Below, piece by piece: positions 15,638 through 24,390 of a stretch of 58,711 bases of DNA. This stretch comes from Bacillota bacterium (GTDB lineage: Bacteria; Bacillota; Clostridia; Christensenellales; UMGS416): assembly GCA_023428265.1 (NCBI GenBank), contig JAEYYW010000116.1, positions 1 to 58,711 on the forward strand, given 5' to 3'. A program made the position numbers and the translations under genes. Positions within the stretch are counted from its first letter, which is position 1, and each line of letters opens with the position of its first letter. Below the pieces are notes generated by a model, which saw only the letters and a list, made by a program, of their open reading frames with translations, ran no database searches and was not told the DNA's origin.

Positions 15638-16774
15638 ATGAAAAAGTTTTGCAAGCAACCCTATCTGCAAATGCCCTCGGCAGAGGGCGTCACGGTGATG
15701 TGGGAGACCGACGAGGCCGGATCATCCACCGTGGAAGTGTGCCGGTCGGTTCGAAAGCACACGGAATGCGTGCCCGGCGAGCCATTAGGCATGTTTGAGG
15801 GGCAGCCGGGCAAAATGCACCGGGTGCCCGTCCGGGGCCTGGAGCCCGGCACCGATTACCATTACCGCGTCATCTCCCGCTCAGAATCCGGCGCGTTGCA
15901 GAGTGATTGGAACCAGTTTCGCACCCAAGGCGCGGCGGGCACTCCGTTCCACTTTTGTGTCACCAGCGAAACCGGCGGCTATGGAGGGTTCCACGACCAT
16001 CATTTTGCCGACGCCACCTTTGCGGCGATCCAGACGCACCGCCCGGACTTCCTGCTGTTTGCGGGCGACATGGCCTCCAACGGCAGGGATTGGGAAGACT
16101 GGAACAAATATTTGTTCACACCGGGAGCATCGGTGCTGGCCAACACGCCGTTTTACCTGTGCCCCGGCAACCACGAGGAAAACACGCCGCTGCTGGCAGA
16201 GCTGTTTGACTTCCCGCAGCCGTGCAACTATTACAGCTTTGATTATGGCAGCGCCCACTTCACCGTGCTGGACAGCACAACGCTGTTTCGGTATGAGGAG
16301 CTGCCCGATGGCTCCTGGGATGCCCTGCCGACCGGGGAGCTCGAGGAAGACTCCGCGCAGATGCGGTTCCTGCGAAGTGACCTGGAGCAGAACGCCGGGG
16401 CCGCCTGGAAATTCGTGCTGTTTCATTACCCGCCCTTTGTGTCCGGCATCTACGAAGTCACAGGCATGCGGCGGCTATGCCCTTTGTTTGAGCAATATGG
16501 CGTGGACATCGTGTTCAGCTCCCACACTATCGTGTATGAGCGGAGCCACCCCATCAGGCAGAACCGGGTGGACTATGACGGCGGCGTGACCTATGTGGTG
16601 GCGGGCGGGGCCGGAGCAATGCCGGATTGGTTTCTGCACAAGCAGCAGTGGCACACGGCGGAGGCTGCCGCGCGGCCCCATGTGGTGCAGGTGTCCGTCG
16701 CCGGCAACCGGCTGGAACTGAAAGCCTGCGATCTGGCTGGATGCATGTTTGATTGGTTTGTGATCCAAAAATAG
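15638..16774 (+). CDS. Metallophosphoesterase of the purple-acid-phosphatase type with altered metal ligands
   Basis: A 378-residue protein with an N-terminal fibronectin-like domain (about residues 5-95, QPYLQMPSAEGVTVMWET) and a calcineurin-like phosphoesterase domain. GDMASNGRDW, CPGNHEEN and VLFHYPPF are present. The first motif reads SETGG where GDxG is usual, replacing the first Asp ligand by Glu, and the last reads SSHTIVYERS where GHxHxYER is usual, losing the second His. No signal peptide is seen. It may be an altered-metal or inactive enzyme. The ATG at 15638 is chosen because homology begins there. Confidence 0.8.
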   Translation: MKKFCKQPYLQMPSAEGVTVMWETDEAGSSTVEVCRSVRKHTECVPGEPLGMFEGQPGKMHRVPVRGLEPGTDYHYRVISRSESGALQSDWNQFRTQGAAGTPFHFCVTSETGGYGGFHDHHFADATFAAIQTHRPDFLLFAGDMASNGRDWEDWNKYLFTPGASVLANTPFYLCPGNHEENTPLLAELFDFPQPCNYYSFDYGSAHFTVLDSTTLFRYEELPDGSWDALPTGELEEDSAQMRFLRSDLEQNAGAAWKFVLFHYPPFVSGIYEVTGMRRLCPLFEQYGVDIVFSSHTIVYERSHPIRQNRVDYDGGVTYVVAGGAGAMPDWFLHKQQWHTAEAAARPHVVQVSVAGNRLELKACDLAGCMFDWFVIQK

Positions 16775-16802
16775 CATAAGATGCCAAAGAGGTGTTTCAA
16801 GA

Positions 16803-17396
16803 ATGGCCAAGATAGACCGGGTGCCGGGGAGCGTATTCTTCGGGTTCATCCTGTTCATCACCTGCTTCTGCGCAGGGTGGTGGACAGGCCTGGCCCTGGG
16901 CGGCGCGGAGATCGGATGCGCCACGGGGGCCATTGCCGGTATCGTTGTTGATATCCTTTTCCTCAAACGGATCGTGAGCCATATGTTCACGCTGAAACCG
17001 ATTGCGCTGGTCGCCGTATTCGGGCTATATTCGGTGGGCATCTTCGGGTTCTTCATGGGCGTGCCGGTGTTCAACGCGATCATGGGCGTGTTTGCCGGGT
17101 GGTATGTAGGCCGCAGGGCCAAGCTCCAAAAGGAAGATATGCCCCATCTGAAAACGCTGCTGCGCCGGGCGGTGGTGTTTTCCACAGCGGTGCTGGCGGC
17201 CTTCTGCGTCGCGGCGGCCTGGCTGGCGCTGCGTGACAGCACCACAGCAGCCAACCTGGAGGGCATGCTCGGCCTGGGCTTCCATTTAACGCAGGGCATG
17301 ATCTGGGGCATCATCATAATCGGCGGGGTGCTGCTGCTGGCGGCGCAGGCATTGGCGGCAAAGGTGGCGGCCAGGGTGGCGTATCGGGTGGGGTAA
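16803..17396 (+). CDS. Membrane protein of unknown function
   Basis: A 197-residue protein with about six predicted membrane helices (strong ones near residues 10-33, 38-55, 66-100, 118-142 and 158-190) and few charged residues apart from a central basic loop GRRAKLQKED. I do not recognise a family. It starts 28 bases after the phosphoesterase on the same strand. Confidence 0.7.
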   Translation: MAKIDRVPGSVFFGFILFITCFCAGWWTGLALGGAEIGCATGAIAGIVVDILFLKRIVSHMFTLKPIALVAVFGLYSVGIFGFFMGVPVFNAIMGVFAGWYVGRRAKLQKEDMPHLKTLLRRAVVFSTAVLAAFCVAAAWLALRDSTTAANLEGMLGLGFHLTQGMIWGIIIIGGVLLLAAQALAAKVAARVAYRVG

Positions 17397-17494
17397 GCCC
17401 GTCTCCCTCCAAACACACAGCCGGGCTGCAAATGCTGCCCGGCTGCCATGCACAGTTTTCCCGATGTAGCCGGATGCGGCAAATCGCGCGAAGG

Positions 17495-17620
17495 TTACTT
17501 TTCCTTCTTCGCCTTCTTGATCACTTCCGGCTGGGGTATTGGCGGCTTCAACACAGTGGATACAGCCGGCGCGCCGCCCTTGGGCTTCTTTTTCTCCTTC
17601 TTGATATCCCGATTTGCCAT
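17495..17620 (-). CDS. Conserved-looking 41-residue basic protein
   Basis: A short gene starting ATG (17618-17620) seven bases after a strong GAGGAGG site and ending TAA. The product begins MANRDIKKEKKKPKG, has a proline-rich middle (STVLKPPIPQPEVIKK) and ends in KKAKKEK. It is about one third lysine, with no membrane segment. I recall similar very short lysine-rich proteins with a central QPE(V/L)IKK motif in Clostridia, but the function is unknown. It lies downstream of hprK on the same strand. The strong ribosome binding site and the composition argue that it is real. Confidence 0.75.
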   Translation of the reverse strand: MANRDIKKEKKKPKGGAPAVSTVLKPPIPQPEVIKKAKKEK

Positions 17621-17723
17621 GGGATCGCCTCCTCAACAGGGTCTTGCTGGATGATTCTTATTTTATATACGGCAAACGCAATAATCAAGACGCACTTTAG
17701 GCAATTTCCGATCCATTAGGCAA

Positions 17724-18647
17724 TCAGTTGTCATCGGAGCCGTTGGTGGTGCTGATGGAGGTGGTGAGCTCCTCGGCGGCGTTGTAGCCCAGCAGGCGCA
17801 GGCGGCGGTTGCGGGCTGCCACCTCGATCACGATGGCAATGTTGCGGCCTGGCACCACCGGCACCGTGAGCAGCGGCATCGTTACACCAAGCACATCGGT
17901 GTTGCCCTCCTCCAGCCCCAGGCGCTCATATTGCTTGGAAGGATCCCACGGCTCCAGGCGGCAGATCAGCTCAATGTCCTTGCGGAGCAGCACCGAGCCG
18001 ATGCCATAGAGCTGGCGGATGTTGATGATGCCGATGCCGCGGATCTCCATGAAATGGCGGATGTTTTCCGGAGAGGTGCCGGAAATCGTGTCGCCGACCT
18101 TGCGCACCTCCACCAGGTCGTCTGCCACGAGCCGGTGGCCCCGGCGCAGCAGCTCCAGCGCGGTCTCACTCTTGCCGATGCCCGATTCGCCGGTGATCAG
18201 CACGCCCACGCCATACACATCCACCAGCACGCCATGCAGCGACTCGCGGGGTGCAAGCGTGAGGTTTAGGTAGTTGGCGGCCTGCGTGATAAACTGGTTT
18301 GTGTGCAGCTGCGTGCGGAAAAGGGGCCGCTTGTATTTCACGGCCAGCTGCTTCAGGCCCACGGGCAGGTCCATGCCCCGGCTCACCACCACACAGGGCA
18401 GCGGGTTGGCCATCAGCGCGTCCATGGCGTGGTAGCGGCACTCCTCGTCCAGCGCGGTCATCAGATAGGTGAGCTCGTGCTTGCCCAAAATCTGCATGCG
18501 GTCACTGGCAAAGTAGTCAAAGAACCCGGCCAGGGCAAGGCCCGGGCGGTTGAGCTCCGGCGTGGTGAAATCAATCTCGCGGCTTTCGCCGGCATAGATC
18601 GTTTCCAGCTTCAGAGCCTGTGCCAGTTGCTTGACAGGGATCTTCAT
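17724..18647 (-). CDS. hprK: HPr kinase/phosphorylase
   Basis: The bifunctional enzyme phosphorylates and dephosphorylates Ser46 of HPr, the central switch of carbon catabolite repression in Firmicutes. The 307-residue form starts at ATG 18647, eight bases after ACGGAG. An N-terminal domain is followed by the P-loop GESGIGKSETALELL (about residue 152) and the family signature MEIRGIGIINIRQLYG. The start region overlaps the stop of the upstream phosphatase gene, so they form an operon. No ptsH lies in the window. Confidence 0.96.
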   Translation of the reverse strand: MKIPVKQLAQALKLETIYAGESREIDFTTPELNRPGLALAGFFDYFASDRMQILGKHELTYLMTALDEECRYHAMDALMANPLPCVVVSRGMDLPVGLKQLAVKYKRPLFRTQLHTNQFITQAANYLNLTLAPRESLHGVLVDVYGVGVLITGESGIGKSETALELLRRGHRLVADDLVEVRKVGDTISGTSPENIRHFMEIRGIGIINIRQLYGIGSVLLRKDIELICRLEPWDPSKQYERLGLEEGNTDVLGVTMPLLTVPVVPGRNIAIVIEVAARNRRLRLLGYNAAEELTTSISTTNGSDDN

Positions 18648-18652
18648 TTCCA

Positions 18653-19483
18653 TCACTCCGTCAGCGCATATTGCTCAATGGCCTTTGCCACACCGTCTTC
18701 GTTGTTGGAGGCGGTCACGGCGTCGGCCTGGGCCTTCACATCTACATTGCCGTTTGCCACCGCCACGCCCAAGCCGGCATAGCGGAGCATCGAAAGATCG
18801 TTCATCGCGTCACCGAAGGCCAGCACGTCGCGGGGCTGCAGGCCCAACTCGGCGGCAATGGCCGCCACCGCAGCGCCCTTGTGGGCCTCCGGGTGGGAAA
18901 ACTCCAGATAGTTGCTCTTGGAGATCGTCACGGCCAGGCTGCTGCCGAAGCGCGCGGCGGCCTTTTCATAGGTTTGCCGGATCACCGCAGGATCAGCAAT
19001 GGCGAGCAGCTTGATGGGCTCAAACTCCAGCGCCCCGACGGGCTTGCGGCCCAGCGCCCGGCCCTTCACACCGGACAGGCGGTAATACAGCGCGCTCTCC
19101 TCGCACTCCCGCTCAAAAAAATAGTCTTCCGTGGAGTAGAATTGCGCATACAGCCCTTCCTCCTCCAGAAAGCGCAGCACCGCCCGCGCCGCCTCAAGGG
19201 GCACGGCGGTCTCCCGGATCGGGCAGCCCGTCTCTATGTCGGCGATCTGGGCGCCCTGGCAGCAAATGATGGGGCCGGTCAGGCCCAGGTCCTTTGCAAA
19301 GGGCAGTGCCGACGGAAACATGCGGCCGGTGGCGATCATAAAACGGATGCCCCTGCCCCGCGCCAGCGCGATGGCTTGCCGGGTGCGGCCGGAGATGGTC
19401 TGGTCGTCGCGCAGCAACGTGTCATCCAGGTCGGAAACAATCAGTTTGTAGCTCAAGAATGCCCGCCTTACCAAATTTGTCAT
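18653..19483 (-). CDS. Cof-type HAD-IIB hydrolase
   Basis: A haloacid-dehalogenase phosphatase of subfamily IIB, likely acting on a sugar phosphate or a similar small phosphorylated substrate. The nucleophile motif is SDLDDTLL; motif III/IV is LAFGDAMNDLSMLRYAGLGVAVANG near the C-terminus; the cap lies between. The 276-residue frame starts at an ATG, but a TTG at 19454-19456 directly before SYKLIVSDLDD, with AAGGCGG upstream, fits the usual family start better. The end overlaps the hprK start region. Confidence 0.88.
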   Translation of the reverse strand: MTNLVRRAFLSYKLIVSDLDDTLLRDDQTISGRTRQAIALARGRGIRFMIATGRMFPSALPFAKDLGLTGPIICCQGAQIADIETGCPIRETAVPLEAARAVLRFLEEEGLYAQFYSTEDYFFERECEESALYYRLSGVKGRALGRKPVGALEFEPIKLLAIADPAVIRQTYEKAAARFGSSLAVTISKSNYLEFSHPEAHKGAAVAAIAAELGLQPRDVLAFGDAMNDLSMLRYAGLGVAVANGNVDVKAQADAVTASNNEDGVAKAIEQYALTE

Positions 19484-19540
19484 TGAGATTATAAGTGATA
19501 CCGTAGATTCTGTATAGGTGCTGCAGATCCATCCGGTAGA

Positions 19541-21295
19541 CTAACTCAGCACCCCCAGCCACGCCAGCAGCATCCTGACCAGGCCCTCCGTGTCCACAAT
19601 GCGGACGGCAAAGCCGGCTGTGTGCCCCTCCATGGTCACGGTGAGGGTCTGGGCTTCGCTGGGTTTTGAGCTGTCAAAGCCGGTCACATTGTCCGCCGAG
19701 ACGGCGACCGGCTCTGTTGCGCCGTCGCTGTAGGTGGCGGTGACCACAAGGCCGGTGAGGTCCAGCGGCTCGCCCACCAGAAAGGCCTGCCGGGCCGGTG
19801 CTGCGGTCACGGCAATGGCGGTGATGCTGCGCTTCCCGACAAGCTTTGAGAGGGCTGCTTCCAGGCTGGCCGCGGCGGCGTCCACATCGGCCTGAGTCGC
19901 GGCGCGGTTGTCAAGCACCGCCCTGGCCGCGGTGATGGTGCCGGGCAAACCGGCCTCGGCCACGCTTTCGTCAGTATAGAGCGCGGTGTCAATGGCCTCA
20001 GCGCGCCCGATGGCCCCGGAAAGCGCCGCCCGATCGGCCACCTGCCAGCTAAATGAGGGATTCAGCCCCTGCAGCGCCTCGTCGGTCACGTTTTCAAACA
20101 TGTCCTGATGGGCGCTGTCTTCCCCCACATGGGTGGCGGCAAGCCCAAACTCGCGGATGTTGTTTTTGCCGGCGTTGCGTACGATGAAGGTGGTAGAAGC
20201 CATCTGGGACTTGTGGCGGGTGTAGCCCAGCTTGGCCACCTCAAAGGCGGTCCTGCCGCCAAACAGGGGCAGCGGCGTGTCGGTTTCCAGCAGCATCCGG
20301 TTTTCCTTGTAGAGATGCTTGTAAAGCTTGGCGGCTGCCCACACGCCATATTCCTCCGCCGACTCCGGATATTGCGCGGCATCGCCGGACAGTTCAAAGG
20401 CCTGCGACACCATCTCGCTGGTCCACTTGTGGGCGCCGTGGCCGTATTCTCCCTTGGGATCATGGGTCACGATCACGGAGGGCTTATATTTGCGGATCTG
20501 CTCCACAAGGAAGGAGAGCACCTTTTCCTTGGGCCAGTTGCGCTGCAACGGCCCGATGTCGGTGTTGTCGCTGGGGTTGTGGGAATCGGGGAAGGGCCCG
20601 AGCACCGGGTGAACGCGGGAGCCGGTGACCCACGCGCCTTCCAGCGCCTCGTAGCGCCTGAGCGGCTTGCCGGTGGTCATAAACACCGTGACGGCGCTGC
20701 GGCCCTGCTGGGCATAGGTGGGAGCCACGCCGCCGAAATAGAGCACGTCGTCGTCAGGGTGGGCGGATATGAGCATGATGTCCACCCTGCCGGGAAAGGC
20801 CTGCCACTGCGGCGCATATGCAGGCGCGTCGCCGGGGCCATACACGGAGAGCTCCACGATGGCCATGCCGCCGCTGCCCGGCGAGGAAAGCTGCAGCGTC
20901 GCGCATCCGGCAAAGGAAGCCGGCAGCGCAACATACTCGCCGAGCCAGCCCTGATTGCCGCCCTGCAGCGTGGCCTGCTCCGCACCCGAAGCGTCATAGC
21001 CGGTGAGCACCCAACCGGCGGGGGCTGCGTTCCAAAGCAGGTAGAGCCCGCCGGCCTCGGCACCCTTCAGGTCAACTTCCACCGACTGGCCGGCGGAGGC
21101 GTCGCTCTTCCACACCGTGGAGAGGTTGCCGTCAGTGGCCCGCTTCCAGCTCGAAGCGTTGGAGGAGGGCGAGAATTTGCATTTTTTGGTGATATCGGCA
21201 GCCTCGGCAGAAGCCGTTCCCGCAAGGCCCAGCAAAAGGGCGGCGACCAGCACGGCCGCCGAACAGATTTTAAGAGATGAATGGAACCGTTTCAT
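19541..21295 (-). CDS. Secreted PIG-L family deacetylase with Ig-like C-terminal domain
   Basis: A 584-residue precursor with a signal peptide (AAVLVAALLLGLAGTASA). An N-terminal discoidin-like domain (about residues 30-160) precedes a PIG-L/LmbE zinc deacetylase domain with SAHPDDDVLYFGG and HGAHKWTSE. A helical FIVAR-like segment, a bacterial Ig-like domain of the Big_4 type (FLVGEPLDLTGLVVTATYSDG) and a hydrophobic tail follow. It probably deacetylates an N-acetylated glycan or glycolipid outside the cell; the substrate is unknown. The ATG at 21295 is preferred over an upstream GTG because the signal peptide starts there. Confidence 0.87.
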   Translation of the reverse strand: MKRFHSSLKICSAAVLVAALLLGLAGTASAEAADITKKCKFSPSSNASSWKRATDGNLSTVWKSDASAGQSVEVDLKGAEAGGLYLLWNAAPAGWVLTGYDASGAEQATLQGGNQGWLGEYVALPASFAGCATLQLSSPGSGGMAIVELSVYGPGDAPAYAPQWQAFPGRVDIMLISAHPDDDVLYFGGVAPTYAQQGRSAVTVFMTTGKPLRRYEALEGAWVTGSRVHPVLGPFPDSHNPSDNTDIGPLQRNWPKEKVLSFLVEQIRKYKPSVIVTHDPKGEYGHGAHKWTSEMVSQAFELSGDAAQYPESAEEYGVWAAAKLYKHLYKENRMLLETDTPLPLFGGRTAFEVAKLGYTRHKSQMASTTFIVRNAGKNNIREFGLAATHVGEDSAHQDMFENVTDEALQGLNPSFSWQVADRAALSGAIGRAEAIDTALYTDESVAEAGLPGTITAARAVLDNRAATQADVDAAAASLEAALSKLVGKRSITAIAVTAAPARQAFLVGEPLDLTGLVVTATYSDGATEPVAVSADNVTGFDSSKPSEAQTLTVTMEGHTAGFAVRIVDTEGLVRMLLAWLGVLS

Positions 21296-21422
21296 GATCC
21301 TAAACCTTTGCACACCAATTCATTGTCTTTGAAATCAAGTATATCACAAGTGGCTGCCGGGCAACAAATCCCAAAGGATGGCATCCCGGCCTGGTAAAAT
21401 TGATATCAGGCATAAAACAAGG

Positions 21423-21454
21423 AAAGGGAACGCCCTTGCGGCGTTCCCTTTTGC
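21423..21454. terminator. Intrinsic terminator downstream of nrdJ
   Basis: An 11-bp perfect stem AAGGGAACGCC/GGCGTTCCCTT with loop CTTGC, flanked by A-rich and T-rich sequence. It sits between nrdJ and the PIG-L gene and would end nrdJ transcription on the minus strand. Confidence 0.8.
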
Positions 21455-21476
21455 TTCCCATCTCCTGATTGCTCTC

Positions 21477-21510
21477 CACTGGCTACTGACTACTGACTAC
21501 TGACTACTGT
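21477..21510. repeat. CAGTAGT tandem repeat at the nrdJ 3' end
   Basis: On the minus strand the nrdJ stop TGA is followed after five bases by about four copies of CAGTAGT, ending CAGTAGCCAGT. It is the same unit as at the ends of ilvD and purL. Confidence 0.8.
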
Positions 21511-21513
21511 CCC

Positions 21514-23829
21514 TCACCCGCAACGCGAAAAGCCGCACTGCCGGCAGGACACACAGCCGCCCTCATGCTCCACCTTGGCGCCGCACTCCGGGCAGAAGCG
21601 GATGCGGGCCGCCACCGGCTCATAAGGCTGCTCCTCCGCCTTTTGCGGGGCCGGGGCTATGGGTGCGGCATAGACCGGCTGGGCCTCCGCCCCATCACTG
21701 TTTTGCATTGCAAGCACCTTTTCGATCACGCGGGCAATGCCGTCGGGGCAGGAGGTGCACTTCATGCCGTTCTGGCGGATTGTGCTGGGGCAGCGGATGC
21801 CTTTAAGCTCGTTGATGATGCGCTTTGCGTCCATGCCGCTCCGGAGCGCGATGGAAACCAGCCGCGCCGTGGCCTCGCTCTGCGAGGGGCAGCCGCCGGC
21901 CTTGCCGGTGTTGGTGAAGACCTCGCAGATGCCCTGCTCGTCATAGTTCACCGTTACATAAAGGTTGCCGCAGCCAATCTTCATCCGCTCGGTGAGGCCG
22001 CTGGTCACGTCGGGCCGGGGCCGGGGCTGGATGGGCTTGGGGGGCAGCGGCACGTTGCCCTGCGGCCCCAGATACTCGCAGGACTCGCAGCCTTCCGCTG
22101 CTTTTGTGCCTTCGGCGGCCTCGCCCTCTTTGTTTACCTTGCCGATGTTCAGCACCTGGAAGCTCCTGCTGCCGTCGCGATAAATCGTCAGGCCCTTGCA
22201 GCCCAGCTTCCACGCCAGCTGGTAGGATTGGGCCACATCGATGCGGGTGGCGCTGTTGGGGAAGTTGATGGTCTTGGAAACGGCGTTGTCGGTGTGGGCC
22301 TGGAAGGCGGCCTGCATCTTGATGTGCCACTCCGGCGACACGTCGTGGGCAGACACGAAGATGCGGCGGATGTCTTCCGGCAGCTCGGTGATGTCAGCGA
22401 TGTGCTCGCCCTGCGCGATGCGCTTCATCAGCTCCTCGGAATAAAGGCCGCGCTTCTCCAGCTCCGATTTCAACACCGGATTGACCTCAATCATCTCGGT
22501 GCCGTCCATCACGTTGCGGATATAGACATAGCCGAACACCGGCTCCACACCGCTGGACACACCGGCGATGATGGAGAGCGTGCCGGTGGGGGCGATCGTG
22601 GTCAGCGTGGCGTTGCGCAGCTCCATGCGGCCTGCCCAGGCGCTGCCGGCATATTCGGGGAACGGCCCGCGGGCCTGCGCGAGCTCCACGCTGGCCTGCT
22701 TGGCCTTCTCATCGATAAAGGCCATCAGCTGGCTGGCGAGGTCCACCGCCCGCTGCGAATTGTAGGGCACGCCCAGCTCCAGCAGCAGGTCTGCCCAGCC
22801 CATCACACCCAGGCCTACCTTGCGGGTCTTCTTCGTGGTCTCGTCAATTTCCTGCAACGGATATTTGTTCGCGTCAATCACATCATCCAGAAAGCGCACA
22901 GCCAGCGCCACGGTGTCGCCCAGCCGGGCCCAGTCCACCTGGCCGTCTTTGACCATGCGGGTGAGGTTCACGCTGCCCATGTTGCAGGATTCATAGGGCA
23001 GCAGCGGCTGCTCGCCACAGGGGTTGGTGGACTCCACCTGGCCCAGTTGGGGCACCGGGTTGTCGCGGTTCAGGCGGTCCAAAAACACAATGCCCGGCTC
23101 GCCGTTGCGCCAGGCGGCGTCCACAATGCGGTCAAACACCTCTCCGGCAGGCAGCTTGCCCACCGGCACCTTGGAGCGCGGGTCGATCAGGTCATAGCTC
23201 TCGCCTGCTTCCACGGCCTGCATGAAGGCCTCGGTGATGCCCACGGAGATGTTGAAGTTGGTGATCTCCTTGGTGTCCTGCTTGCAGTCAATAAACTCAA
23301 GGATATCGGGGTGATCCACCCGGAGAATGCCCATGTTGGCGCCACGGCGGGTGCCGCCCTGCTTGACGGCCTCGGTGGCGGCGTTGAACACCTTCATGAA
23401 GCTCACCGGGCCGGAGGCCACGCCGCCGGTGGAATTCACCGCGCTGCCCTTTGCCCGCAGGCGCGAGAAGGAGAAGCCGGTGCCGCCGCCGCTTTTGTGG
23501 ATCAGAGCGGCGTTTTTCACCGAGTCAAAAATGCCCTCCATCGTGTCTTCCACCGGCAGCACAAAGCAAGCAGAAAGCTGCCCCAGCGGCCGGCCGGCGT
23601 TCATCAGCGTGGGTGAGTTGGGCAGAAAGTCCATCGCGGTCATCATCTCATAAAACTTTCCCCTGGCTTCGTCCACGGCAGCCTGGCCGCCCCAGGGCCG
23701 TTCGCTTTCGGCAATGGCTGCGGCGACCCGCTCAAACAGGCCCTCCACGGTCTCCATGGGTTTGCCGTCTTCCCCTTTGGCGAGATAGCGGGCTTCCAGC
23801 ACGGTGCGGGCATTCTTGTTGATCTCCAT
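21514..23829 (-). CDS. nrdJ: Adenosylcobalamin-dependent ribonucleoside reductase (class II)
   Basis: The enzyme makes deoxyribonucleotides using a B12-derived radical and needs no oxygen. The 771-residue form starts at ATG 23829 after GGAGGAG. Seen in order: PNSPTLMNAG, the active-site cysteine in QLSACFVLPV, the GGGTGFSFSRLR loop, STNPCGEQPLLPYESCNMGSVNL with the radical-site and redox cysteines, and APTGTLSIIAGVSSGVEP. A C-terminal zinc-ribbon tail (CPECGAKVE...CRQCGFSRCG) is typical of the long class II enzymes. A class III system lies at 47.5-50.3 kb, so this cell has at least two oxygen-independent routes. Confidence 0.96.
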   Translation of the reverse strand: MEINKNARTVLEARYLAKGEDGKPMETVEGLFERVAAAIAESERPWGGQAAVDEARGKFYEMMTAMDFLPNSPTLMNAGRPLGQLSACFVLPVEDTMEGIFDSVKNAALIHKSGGGTGFSFSRLRAKGSAVNSTGGVASGPVSFMKVFNAATEAVKQGGTRRGANMGILRVDHPDILEFIDCKQDTKEITNFNISVGITEAFMQAVEAGESYDLIDPRSKVPVGKLPAGEVFDRIVDAAWRNGEPGIVFLDRLNRDNPVPQLGQVESTNPCGEQPLLPYESCNMGSVNLTRMVKDGQVDWARLGDTVALAVRFLDDVIDANKYPLQEIDETTKKTRKVGLGVMGWADLLLELGVPYNSQRAVDLASQLMAFIDEKAKQASVELAQARGPFPEYAGSAWAGRMELRNATLTTIAPTGTLSIIAGVSSGVEPVFGYVYIRNVMDGTEMIEVNPVLKSELEKRGLYSEELMKRIAQGEHIADITELPEDIRRIFVSAHDVSPEWHIKMQAAFQAHTDNAVSKTINFPNSATRIDVAQSYQLAWKLGCKGLTIYRDGSRSFQVLNIGKVNKEGEAAEGTKAAEGCESCEYLGPQGNVPLPPKPIQPRPRPDVTSGLTERMKIGCGNLYVTVNYDEQGICEVFTNTGKAGGCPSQSEATARLVSIALRSGMDAKRIINELKGIRCPSTIRQNGMKCTSCPDGIARVIEKVLAMQNSDGAEAQPVYAAPIAPAPQKAEEQPYEPVAARIRFCPECGAKVEHEGGCVSCRQCGFSRCG

Positions 23830-23877
23830 GGCTCCTCCGAATAAATACTGCATGTTGTATGAATTTGATATATAGCC

Positions 23878-23889
23878 ACCACATGTGGT
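23878..23889. promoter_or_regulatory. 12-bp perfect palindrome upstream of nrdJ
   Basis: ACCACATGTGGT lies 49 bases upstream of the nrdJ start, next to TATATA-rich sequence that could hold its promoter. It may be an operator. It does not fit the NrdR box consensus closely enough for me to name the regulator. Confidence 0.4.
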
Positions 23890-24042
23890 ATGGGATGCCT
23901 ATTTTACAGCACAACAGGCTGCTTGTAAATGCCTGCGGCCACATTTCCCGCGAATTTCTTCGCCTCGCCCGGCAACGGGAGTCTGGGCCCACCGGCACAA
24001 TATATTGATCGGCATGAGCCGCCGACCACTTAATATGGTATG

Positions 24043-24187
24043 TGCAGGAATTTTGCCCAAACCCCCTCCCCCGCATCGCGCAGGGCGCCGGCCCGGCAGT
24101 CGCGGAGGCTCCGGCAGGCCGGCTGGCAGGTGGCGGCAGTCCTTTTCTGTCTGCAAGATGATGTGTCCGATTCCTGCATTTTTTCTT
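24043..24187 (+). other. GC-rich structured region closed by a 9-bp stem and a U-run
   Basis: In the 561-base nrdJ-pckA gap, TGCAGGAAT (24043-24051) pairs with ATTCCTGCA (24170-24178), followed directly by T6. Inside lie GCCGGCC/GGCCGGC and several GC-rich hairpins. On the plus strand it could be a leader with a terminator, or a small RNA upstream of pckA. I could not match it to a known riboswitch. The flanking parts of the gap (23890-24042 and 24188-24267) hold nothing else I can name. Confidence 0.45.
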
Positions 24188-24267
24188 CTGGAAATGCTGG
24201 CAATCTGGTAAAATAAACCCAAAACGAATATTCAACTTGTGTATAATTGCAATATTTGAAAAAATCA

Positions 24268-24296
24268 TTCCAAACTGTCTTGAATTGTGCTATAAT
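24268..24296 (+). promoter_or_regulatory. Probable pckA promoter (extended -10)
   Basis: TTCCAA (24268-24273), 17 bases, and TATAAT (24291-24296) preceded by TG at the extended -10 position. A second TATAAT at 24242-24247 lacks a good -35. The 5' untranslated region would be about 90 bases. Confidence 0.6.
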
Positions 24297-24390
24297 CCAT
24301 ACTGGGGTAAATTGTAGATAAATTTGCCTGTTTTAACCTTTATTTTTCACGAAATAAGGGAAAGTATAAACAAATCAGAGGAGGACAGTC

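Noticed and set aside
20108..21280. 390-residue open frame opposite the PIG-L gene
   Set aside because: Shadow frame; the opposite strand has a signal peptide and full domain structure.
21565..23616. 683-residue open frame opposite nrdJ
   Set aside because: Antisense shadow of a highly conserved gene; no ribosome binding site or motif.
23870..23895. NrdR box upstream of nrdJ
   Set aside because: ACCACATGTGGT is a perfect palindrome but does not fit the 16-base NrdR consensus, and no tandem second box is seen.
23830..24220. Cobalamin riboswitch upstream of nrdJ
   Set aside because: The region is GC-rich and folded, but I cannot find the conserved core (GCCACTG and its partner elements) on either strand.
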